Program-made: the position numbers and the translations under genes
Notes under the pieces: generated by a model
What the model saw: only the letters and a program-made list of their open reading frames with translations
Databases searched by the model: none
What the model was told of the DNA's origin: nothing
Shown: piece after piece, positions 23,801 to 35,281 of the stretch
Position numbering within the stretch: position 1 is the first letter of the stretch
Layout: each line of letters starts with the position of its first letter
Assembly (NCBI RefSeq): GCF_028453695.1
Contig: NC_135778.1
Span: 31,299,214-31,363,213, forward strand
Length of the DNA stretch: 64,000 bases
Direction of reading: 5' to 3'
From: Augochlora pura
Lineage: Eukaryota > Arthropoda > Insecta > Hymenoptera > Halictidae

Positions 23801-25924
23801 GAAATTATTACATCAATAAATAAATGATAAATTTTACGTTTATGTTGACGCTTCGAACATTTATTATAAACTATTTTACAGATGAAATTCATTACACTGA
23901 AAATTCATTTACATTGAAAATTCATTAACATTGAAATCCATTAATATAGTCACGGACGAAATGTAGGAGTGGACTTAATATTCAAAGAATTAATTTCTTT
24001 TATCCAAAATTAGAGCTTCAAATGCTCCATTACCATTTTCGTATCGCACGCATTCTTACCGACATTTTACAATCTTAAGTATTTTAGTAAGAATCAAGTA
24101 TTCTGTATACCATATTTATATTACATTTTGTGATTAAGAATCTATTATCTGCTACAAGCAGATATCTTTTAACATCATCAAACAAAAAGATATTAAAGCC
24201 GATTAATACTATTTTACCATCCGCAACGACTTTACCATTAACAGATAAAATTAATTGGTTAGATTCTTCTGCGTTGCACCACTACGTGGAATGGCGCCAT
24301 TTTTAGATTTTAAGGGCGAGATAATTCGCGCCAGACATTCTATTTAATCTTACGAATCAAACCGCAAAAATGAACCGCAATTGACAGGATAACAATTTAT
24401 AAACTGTAATTTTATAAACTGTATATTTCAGTACCAAATGTATTTATTGAAACGGTTAATAACAATGTACGCACCTATGAGTGGTTCAGGCTAAATTATA
24501 TCGGTCAACTAAATTCGATCTACTCCAACTCCGATTATTTTAAACGATGCACGAAGCTGAAACCTCACGTGCAATCAATTCTATTCAACTCATGATCGTA
24601 GATAACGAAAGTGAGAAGGCAACGATTCCGCAGATTATTCACGTATTCGTTCGACTTGGCAAACAATCAATTACGAACGTAACAATGAAATATAATATAA
24701 TGCAGGCGAGCGCACTTTAGAAAGCTGCTGAGCGCGGTGGGCATGGCCGGACAAAAAAATTCCCGTTGACCGCGTTTCGTTTGCAAAAGAGCGCTGTTTT
24801 GATCTTGTTTCTTGTCAAACGAACCGTTGCGCCCCGATGCTGCGATTAATACTGCCGCGATTAATGAACAGTAGGAGATAACGAAACAGGATTCTCCGTT
24901 GACAACGAAATAGAAGCAGAAGATTAACGAGGAAGCGCAACTACATCGCTTAACAGAAGTTTCACCACTTCTGTGTACACTGAAAATAGAAATGCAGATA
25001 ACAAAATAATAAATGATATTGGGACAAGAAGAATACGAGTAATAATAACAACAATAACGACAACAATAAGGATGATAATAATAAATGATAAGATAATAAA
25101 TCTCGTACAAATGACAAATATGTACATACACGATTTTATCTACGAAGTGGCTTTCGACGGGACCCCAGCCGAATTAACGGATTTTAATTAACGTCTAAGT
25201 GCACGAATTATATACAGCAGCGAACGAAATACACCGCAAATTGGAGTTCATCCGTATGCGCATCCGATCAACGTTATTGCGTTTATACGGCCAGTTATAA
25301 CTGTGTTTATTGCGCAACAAAGTGCATTTCGATTCAGTAATCCAGTTGCATCCTCTATGCGCCGTCCGATTTTTCAGATCGCCGCGCGATAAAACCGTCT
25401 CCTCCGCAATGAAACTCTCGCAGCGAACGTTTCTCGGCTCGGTTCGTGCGCGGCGAGTAAAAGTGTTCCACGAAAACGCGTTTCATTGAACAACGGCGAC
25501 GATGATCCCAGGCGTGCAATTCGTCCGCCGTATCGGTGAAGAAAAAGGACACGCACGAGATCGCGATGCGAAGCAGTGAAAGGCAGATGAAAGTAAGGAG
25601 CAACCGCCGAATGGCCTGGGCGGGACTGTTTATTAACTATTCGACTATAAACTCACCGGAGAATTTGCATTCGATTGGTATCCGTACATGCATAAATCGC
25701 TCGTCTACAGCTCGTTGCGTTGGCTGCAGTTTTCTAAGAGTTTCGATTTTTAAGAGACCACGTTTCTCAGTTTTTCAGTTGTTTTTTTTTTTTAATCTTT
25801 TGCGAGAAAGTAGGCGAGTCGTAAAACATAGATTCGTTATATTTTTATTTGTCATTGCGAGGCTTTTTCATTACTTAATGCGTTAGACCATTCGCTGGAA
25901 CGAAGAAGAATAACACAATTCTTA
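20881..25924. other. Intergenic, no gene recognised
   Basis: Mostly AT-rich, with GC-richer islands near 21,680-21,900 and 25,370-25,620. Open frames in it (for example at 21,686-21,955 and 24,667-25,131) lack domains and splice context. The islands may be regulatory or conserved non-coding DNA. Confidence 0.4.
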
Positions 25925-26645
25925 AACGGAAATTTGATCAATTACGAAATGTCTTCCTGTAGGAATTTTTTAATACTTTTGATCGTAAATTATAGCTGAG
26001 AAGATTTGCTTTGAAATGTGATAATTTTTAGTGGAAAAGAAAACTCCACATCGTGTCGAAAAATTGAAAAATCTGGGTCGAAAAGTCGAGAGACAATGCC
26101 ACCCCCTCTTTAAAGGCAAAGTTCGAAAGAATTTTTAACTGTCTTCTTGTGAGAATTTTTAAGCTATGTTGACCTCAAATTGAAGCTAGAAAAGTGTACT
26201 TTGCGATGTGGTAATTTAAACCGCGAAGAAAATTCGAATAAATTGAAAGATCTAGGTCGGTAGCCTGGAGAAAAAAATAACAATTTATGTGAACACTGAT
26301 ATCGGATCAATTTTAAAATGATTTCCTGTGTGGAATATTAAAACTTTGTAATGCACAAATTATAGTTTAAAGAATCCATTTTAAGATATTAATGTTTGTC
26401 GAAAAGAAAATTCGACACCATGTCGAAAAATTGAACAATCTAGGTTAGGAAGTTGAAGAAAAATGGCGTATTTTTCAGGCTTATTTCACAATAGTTTTAA
26501 AATCTCTTCTCGTGACAATTTTTAAATATTACTTAACTCAGATTATAACTGGTTAAATACACTTTGAGATCTGATAATTTTTTAAAATGTTAATAATTCA
26601 GTATCATGTCGAAAAATTGAGAAACCTGGATCAAAAAGACAAATA
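25925..26645. repeat. Diverged tandem array, about 183-bp unit
   Basis: Four copies start near 25,951 (GTCTTCCTGT), 26,141 (GTCTTCTTGT), 26,320 and 26,503, spaced 190, 179 and 183 bp. Each contains GARAATTTTTAA, an AAATTATAGCT-like word, GAAAAGAAAATTC, and CATGTCGAAAAATTGA followed by an AATCTRGGTC-like word. Satellite-like but old. Confidence 0.7.
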
Positions 26646-27279
26646 CGTATATATTAATAAAATTAATTCTTAGGAAACAACAGAGTAGAACACTTCCTTA
26701 AAAAGTTTCAACAATTCAATCGCCGATGTACAATTTCCTGGAATTTTTACTGTGAGAACATTTATATGATTGTATTGTTGACAGTATTAAATAACGCGGT
26801 ATAATCGCCGCGCATTCTCTCCCCTCATGAATTACGTATGTCTTTCTATAATTAATACGAGACAACGGGACGGTGAAGTTCGTTTCCCCTTTCTTTGATA
26901 CCGTGAATGCCTCTCTACGATTGCCATGGCCGAGTACCGGGCTATTAATTGCAATAATAGCAGACGCGAGAAGAAAGGAAAATCATAGAATCATTGAGAA
27001 CGCGTCCGTCCCGCCAAGTGTCACTTTCTCGACCATTCGATCATCCTCGGTCATGCAATTCTCCATAAGTTTCTTCCTTATAGGAAATATCGGCAGAAAA
27101 ACGCGCATCGAATCCTTTACAACACCCCCCCCCCCCCCCCCGAAAAAAAAACAAATTAAATAAATACTATATGAATAGGCACGTGATAAAACGAATTTTT
27201 TGTGACAGTCAGTGAAAGTTAATCGTTAATGAAGCAGTATTTTACTTCTATGTATTATTTTAATAAGTACATTCGTCTA
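26646..27279. other. Spacer with 17-base poly-C tract
   Basis: Holds a GC-richer segment at about 26,870-27,110 and a run of 17 C at 27,125-27,141 followed by A-rich sequence. No gene supported. Confidence 0.5.
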
Positions 27280-27690
27280 ATATTCGTTTGAATAGGTCAA
27301 TAAAATTGTTATACTAAAAGAGATTGAATTTATTCATGAATAAAATTGATATACTAAATTGATATACTATACTAAAATTATTATACAGGTATTTCATTTA
27401 TTCATGAATAGAATTATTATACGAAAAGAGATTTAATTTACTCGCAAATAAAATAGTTACAATAAGAAAGATTTAATTTATTCATAACTGATATTGTTGC
27501 GCTAGAAAGAATGTAACTTGTTTATGAATAAAATTGTTATACTACACGAGATTTAACTTATTCATGAATAAAATTGATATATTGGGAGAGATTTAATGTA
27601 TTCGCAAATGAAATTGTTACACTAAAAGAGCTTTAACTTGTTCATTAACAGAATTTACACCATACCAGATTTATTTCACTGATAAATAAA
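27280..27690. repeat. Tandem repeat, about 47-bp unit
   Basis: Roughly eight copies of TTATTCATGAATAAAATTG then TTATACTAAAAGAGATTTAA, with substitutions, one after another. Confidence 0.65.
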
Positions 27691-28239
27691 ATTAACATGT
27701 TAAATCAATACATGGAATGAATAATTTCATGTAATTAACTGGAATAAAATTAATTAAATCTCTATCTAAGTTAACTTTTCGACTACCTCTACACGTATTG
27801 CTATAAAGAAATCTAACACCAAAGTTCATTCTTTCCTTCAACGTTGTAAAATATGTATTTAGTTGCATTAATATTCGCAACCTTTTACTTATAAAGCTAA
27901 ATAAATCCCAATGAACATTCTAACAGCTTAACATTTGATCAAACCTATAAATCAGCTTTTTATAAACTAATCAATAATCTGCTTTCTATTATTGATGTAA
28001 AAGTGTTAAATTTTACTACTACAAATTCACGTATTATTAATATTATTTCTTAAATAATTTCTGAAATAAATTAAATAAATCGAAAATAAAATAAATGAAA
28101 TAAATCAAGTAAATGTTGTTTAACGCTAATGTCATGAGAATATAAAAATGTTCGCTATCGATGAAACGATCGTTAAAGTGTTAATAAATAGAAAAGAAAA
28201 ATGTCTGTAACATTCTAGCGACGTGTTCTCGTTCTGTAA
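27691..28239. other. No supported gene
   Basis: AT-rich spacer before the promoter region of the downstream gene; nothing recognised. Confidence 0.4.
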
Positions 28240-28627
28240 ATGCTGATTAATGTTGCCCGAGCGTCGCTTCGTTCCGTTGGAATTTGTCCAAACGGATCCG
28301 GTGTCCCGCGCTTTCTTCAGCAACGAGATCCAGCAAAAGGGGGACCCGCGCGGGTTGTGGATCGTGGATCGCGGCTCGGATCGGATCGGATGCTGTCCGA
28401 GGGATCTTTTAAAGGCGATCGTAGCTCTCTTCGGACTCCTTTGATGCGTGGGGATAACTGGAGCTACCAGTTAAGTCAAGTGTATCGCGCCGGGACGAAG
28501 TAGTACACTGTTTCTTTCCGGAGTGCGTGCATCGACGTTCCAGAGGATTGGCAACTGCACAACAGAACAGAGGAGTTACATCCTGGACTAGGGAGGGCAG
28601 GAACTACTGTTCACCGAATTGTTAATC
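28240..28627 (+). promoter_or_regulatory. Putative promoter and 5' UTR of VPVEK-repeat gene
   Basis: A GC-rich block in otherwise AT-rich DNA directly precedes the ATG at 28,628. A TTTTAAAGG element lies near 28,407 and an initiator-like TCAAGT near 28,475. The transcription start is not defined by the sequence alone. Confidence 0.35.
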
Positions 28628-31600
28628 ATGAAACTTCATCTGGTGAGTTCCCCGAATCTACTTCTCTCTTTACTTTATTCGCATCGTTCGGTTTCGTTGA
28701 TACGACAGAAATTAAATATGGAAAACATTGTATTCAATCGGGACGAAATTATTTATCAGAAGTTCAAACAAATCAAAGTTCGACTTTTCAGCTGATCCGG
28801 TTGTTTACGCTTCCTCTTGTTGTCGATGCAGGCTAACTGTAATCAAAAGAGAAAACCTTAAATCAGTGGCATGTCGTGTTTAACAAATTGATAGAGAGTA
28901 CAAATAAATCGCGTTCCAATCGATTCTTTCTTTGGATTTGTTTAATCGAGTGTTTTAATTTGAACATGTGAAGTTTAATTTTTTCGTTCAAGGAGAATTA
29001 CGCTGTTGCACCTGCGCAAATACTGGGAAATCTTCCGGAAAAATATTATTAAGGCCACCATGAGATTGTAGCATTATGTAAGCATGTTTATGGGGCATTG
29101 TGAATTTATGCAAAGTGCAATACTTGACTTAATATGACGCATCGTATCTTTATTTCTTACGTGGTTAATGGTTTCGTGAAAATGAAGAATGTTCTTAATA
29201 TTTATATTTCTTTCCAATTCTCTTTGTAGTTGGTAGTTTATATCAACTTTCTCAGGATGTTGAAAACAATTATACCACATTACAACTATAATACAAAACA
29301 CTGTACTATTTGTACTCTATTATACCAGTAATATTATTATTTTTATTACATTAATATTTCTAGGAATAAATTAGAAATTGCAATTAGGGTACAAAATACT
29401 ACAATCGTAATTGCATCTGCATTTATATAGTTACGTATTTATATTTGCATATTATGTCCGCTTGCATTTGCATGAATAAATAGTGCATCTACAATTATGG
29501 ACATTTAAATCAGCCTCGACGAAGATGTAGGTGATTATATTTAGATTTTCATCTGTATTTGCATGGATATCTAATATATTATCATTTCGAACAAAATGTT
29601 TCTTGTATTGTTCGAACACAATTCCCCGCTGACAATGAGAAAGGAATACACGATGCCCTCGACAGCATTCTCTACCAGAACATCAAGTTTAATTGAACAT
29701 TGCGATGCAACGAGCCAACTGTTAATCACATATACAGTTATTATAATCGGTCGAGTGCTTCCTTAACACCGGGAAGCCGCGAATCAATGTTAATGTGATA
29801 CAATGCATGGAGTTATGCACCTGTTACTCAAAATCGAACGTAAAGTCTTCAGAAATTCATAAATGCAGAAACACTATTCTCTTTATTCTTTCAAAATCGA
29901 AGAAAATAATTCATTGTTGAAATGGAAAAAATCTGAAGAAATGAAAACTTATCATTTATTAATTATTATATATTTTTCAATTATTTAGTTTTTGCTTTTA
30001 ATGAAATCAATTTCCGTAAATTGAAGACGATAATGAATAGTTTTCTCTGGTTCCTTATTAATTGCAAACAAAAGATTGCAAAACAAAAATGTATTATTTA
30101 CTTTCCAAGTAATTTCTTACATTTTTCATGAAATTAATTTCTAAAAACTGAAGACAATACCAAAGAAAAATTAAGAGAATAATTTTCTCCGATCCTTGTG
30201 GAGTAAAAGTAAATTACTTTCTGACCGCGCAATCTGCAATTTCTTTTTATTCTAAACCGCCATTTTTTTGTGTGCAGGTGGCTACAGTTGTGTGGATAGC
30301 AACCGTGACAGCGACATTGGAGTCCGATTCCCGTGGAAACTGGAGCAACGAAAAGGTAAATGTAGAAAACTTCTATGCCAGGCTCAATACCTGCGCGATT
30401 TGTAAATTTTCTCAGGGGTTTCATTTTCCCAGCACCCGGTCCAATCGGCCATTAAGATCAGCCATTTACATAACCGAGGCTGCCGACAGCTTCATTCCGC
30501 GCGATTCGCGCACGTGTGCTAATCAAATTTTCTAATTTTCTACAATATTTCGTGTATGAAACGTTTTTTTTTCTTGAAAAGTTGTTTTAAAATTCCCCTC
30601 AACGCAAGTTTCATGCTGTGAAGCTGCATGTTTTCCTTAAGCCGTTAATGATGCACTTTCGAATATCATTTGCATAGCAACTGTTGCATTTTTCAGTATT
30701 TTCTTCGCCGGATGTAGGTTATGACGCCTTCTCAACAATTTCTTCCACGATACAGACGAGTTTTTTCTCTCTCAGATATTTTTGAAAATGTTCAACGTTT
30801 CGCAATGATTTTTACAATGATTTTTGTTTCTCGAATATTACTTACTCATTCTTCGCGAAACTTTTTCAAAATATTTACATCGTCTGTCGGAAACGAAGAA
30901 AGCGTTTTGAGGAAGCGGTAGCCACCATTGGCACTCTCGGGCCATTACTCAAGGATGACTCGCCGTAAGGAAATGATTACGCGCCAGTAGGAAAAGAAAT
31001 TTATTTATGGCACGTCTCTATGTTGGTTCGTTGACACTGTTAGATAAAATGGCAAATAACAGCTCTCAGGGTTGATGAAGGAATACAGCTTACAGTTCCT
31101 CGATCATCGGTTACAATCTCTTAGCAGAATTTATTGCTAGAAACTTACGGAATGATAGACCTACAATTTAATTTTGACGTTTCCAATCGTCCTCTAACAT
31201 CTCCAATTAGCTATTTTTAGAAATCCTAATCTCCATGGAAAGACAAATGTCCAAACATTATTGCTGTATAGAGAATTCAATTCAAATTTCAATGCCGTTT
31301 TTGTTCGTGGAATGGCGAGCCTGTTAATCTTGGCGCCAAAATTCAATTTGCGAAACCTGGTTCTCAAAACGAATTTAAATATGTCAGGGTAAATGCGTTA
31401 ATATGTTCGAGGTATTTTTATTAAATAATATCGTTCTCTTAAATTTCATAAACTTTGCCTTCTTATTTTAATCGCCATCAGGATTCACATTATGAAGCTG
31501 ATCTACTGGGTGTGTCAAAAGTTACTCAAAATCGGAAAATGAGGAGTTGCTAAATTTGAAATAACTGTTTCCTTAGCGCAAATACAATCAACTGCTTTTC

Positions 31601-34600
31601 TATCAAGTTATTAACGTAAAATACTAACTAATGAGTGTTTTTTGTTAATAACTCGAAAACAAAATCGCGAATTGCATTTGCGCTGAGGAAAAAGAGGTTT
31701 CAAAACAACTAAAAAATAAGCTCAAGAACTCCTCGTTTCCCGACTTTGAGTAACTTTTGAGACAGCGTGTATACTAAATGTTAAATAAAATGAATTTATA
31801 AGTACTAAAAAGACAACTGTTGCGACGGCAACACTGAAGGTCGAAAGTGCTTAGCCATCCCTTTAGTCATTAAGCCATAAACATGCGAATCGACCGACAA
31901 TAGGTAAAAACTCCTAACGAACGACCTAACGCGTGCAACAGACCTACAGTACCGTTGCACGGACAAACATTCATCAATTTTACTGTAACAAAGAAGACGA
32001 CGCAAACCAGAACTTTCTACGAAATTTCCCACTCCTCATTCCAAGTTTCCTGCGACACACCCACCTCTAATTAAAAACACTTCATTTCCTGCACCAAAAC
32101 TACCCTCCACCAATCAATGCAAAACCGAGGTGACAACAGACAGAACACGACGAACGAAAGACAGATCACAGCAAACATTCATACATAACGCATTCATACG
32201 AAGAACACAGTAATCATTCAAACATAACGCATTCAAACTAAGATCAAATCGAACATTCATACATCACGTATTCATACTACGATCAAACGTAACAGTCAAA
32301 CATAACGCGTCCAAACATATTCAGAAATCGTGTATATTATACTTGTACAGTGTTGTAAATAACGTGTAAATAGAACAACCAAGCGTCTGCATCACTACGG
32401 CACTGTACCAAACGTGTACAAACAAATCTGGTCTTACAAGCCGGATCATCGACCAAACCGCGTATACAACATTTTTGGTCCTTCGAGCTGGATCATCAAC
32501 AACGTGTATACATAATTTGGTCCTTCGAGCCGGATCGTCAACAAACGCGTATACATAATTTTGGTCCTTCGAGCCGGATCATCAACAACGCGTATACAAC
32601 AACATAGAGATGTACGTACAATAACACTTCAGAAATCAAACACAAGAAGTTTCAAAGCCTCTTACCCACGCGTTGGTTACATTAAGTTCTACAAATTACA
32701 TTTTTCTTCAGAAAAACAGACAGGCAAACGTTTTAAATCTTCCTACAGCATCATCCATTGTCATCGTCAAACTTTTCCGATATAATGTCCAAATCCCATT
32801 GTATTCTAACTTAGCGCACATTGTCTATTCGCGGAACTCTGCCGTGTTTGGGCGTTTGGCCGAGAGCGGAAGTTACTTTCGACAGAGGACGAACGAAATA
32901 AGTAATGCAGAACAAGTTTCGTTCGCCTTACGTAAAACGGGAGAACCTTTCACGCATAACCCCCGGTTCGATAGACACCGGCGAGAGACATCCTTAACCT
33001 TCGGGCATAGAAATCTTTAACCTCGATCTACTTGCGGGCGTCGTTCAAGTGCCACTTCGTGTATAGGCGCGACCAACACCCGCCGAGATCCCATCTGCCA
33101 TGCAGTTTCTAACTAGATTCTCTGCCCGACGATGTCACATTTCCATCAAAATCCGTCGAGCGCATAGATAAAGTACTAAAAGAGCTTCGGGCGGATGGAT
33201 TTCGTATTGCGTCGTTTAACTCCCGTCGTACCGCGCCTGGGTCTTCCCGGACCCAGAGCTCGAAATCCGCCTTGTCCGTTTAACACTCGACGCCGTCTGC
33301 CTGTTGTTCACGTAAGAGCGATAATAAATTTTGTATACTTTTGTATTGTTCGATTATGTGATTAGTACGACTTTACTTAAAAATTTAAAGAAAGGTATGG
33401 TAAGATAGTGGTAATAATAATAAAAATGATGGGTAAGGGTTAAAAGATTCTTTAAGGAAATATGTGTCAAAGTATCAGTGACAGATTAACCACCTGTGTT
33501 TCTATGTTGAGACAAAGTTACTTACTGACAGATAATTACTTTTGCACTAAAGTGGTTATTTATATCACTGATTTACATTACATCCATGAATAATACCATA
33601 ATTGCATAGCAACTATACAAGGGTGATTGTAATGTTTCTCATCTATTCTGATTGGATTGCAAAATTCCATATGGGAATATGCTTGACTTATATAACGTTG
33701 CAGTAAATTCTGACATAAGAGGGAGCAAACATTTTGGAGTATAGTGTTAAGGAAGACCGTCAGAAATTGTGGATAAAATTGTTCGAGCAAGCTTACTGAT
33801 AACAAAATGATAACATCAAAAGGTTAATATTATGCTTCCAAAGAAATGTGATCTGGAGGGAAATCTCTTATGCTGAAAGTATCAAGGGTGATAGATTAAA
33901 GCAGATAGTGGGGCACATAATTCAGTAGCAAAAGTCTGGGAGCTTCATTGTCTAGCTCTCTCACATAAACTACTATTTAGAAGATCCAGATAGATTGTAC
34001 ATAAATTAGCATCCAATAGCTGAAATATTGCTATACCGTATATGGAAAGTTATATATTGTACCAAGAGTTGGGTAATTTGTAGAAATAATATTTCAAGTA
34101 CAAATAATACAATTATATTATTAAAATAATACGTTTTTCGCAGTTCAAATAAAATGGTACTTCAAGTAGAACGCAAAGTTTGAAATGAAACATGAAATAA
34201 ACATTTCATTTTGATCATTTAAAACGTAAAATAAAATAGTTTATTTTGGTACCTAAAGTTAAATCATGAAAATAAATGTTTCATTTTGATAATCTAAGAC
34301 ATAATATAAAATTATTTTAATTATAATAACGTGAAACATCAGATAGAAAGTTAAAAATAAATTGCAAAGATGATTAACGTAACGAGAAACGAGATAACAT
34401 AAGAAATTATGTTTCCAAGTAAAATTTACTGTCTTTTTAAAAAACAAATATGGGCATGTAACGAAGTGTATACTTAATAAAAGTACTTCGTTCGGTTTAG
34501 ATTACCAAAATAAATTGTTCACTATACATTAGTAAAATTAAGTTACTTTATTTATTCATAATAGATGAAACGAATCATATCTTTCAAACTATGGTACAAA

Positions 34601-35246
34601 TATTTTCCAAATTTTCCTATTTGAAATATTATCTCAATAATGTGTTACAACGAATAAAATATTTGATCTTTAAAAGCACATACCTACGAACAAATGAAAT
34701 ATATTATCTTCAAAAATACATGCTTGATCTAAAATAAAATATTTGTTTACTATTTGCCATTTAAAATACTATTTTATCCAGCTTTAATTATACCGATCCC
34801 AATTTATAGTAAGCCAAAGCTGCTGCAGCAGAAACTCTATGAACGCATTATAGTTAAATATTCTGATAAGAATGAGAAATGGTCCTTGATTGAAGATTCA
34901 TTTGAAAACCTGTAATATTCTGCAGTGTGAAATAGTACAATGTTCAACTCAGTACTGCAAAACGGAGAACGCACAAGTAGCGCGCAGAATGATGAATCGG
35001 CAGTCGCTGGCGAATACACTCAACCATTTCATAAACAGTTTAATGACAAACTAGCCCGAGCAAACGGTTCCGAGTAGAAGCACGAGGGGAAAGTGCAAGG
35101 CGGACTTTGTTGCAAGACGGGCTTGTCGGAAGAGAATGAGCGGCAGTGAAATGACCTAGGCTGCATGCGAAGGTTAAGGTCGACTTTCACCTAAAACTTG
35201 CGGATGAAGGTTGGGTTGAAGGCCGATCTGACGTTTCCATTCGACG

Positions 35247-35281
<35 letters not shown>

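Noticed and set aside
24667..25131. 154-codon minus-strand frame rich in Tyr, Ile and Cys.
   Set aside because: Arises from an ATT/GTT-rich simple repeat; no domain and no credible start.
27280..27690. CRISPR-like spacing of repeats in this and the other tandem arrays.
   Set aside because: Units are directly tandem and diverged, without unique spacers, in a eukaryotic genome.
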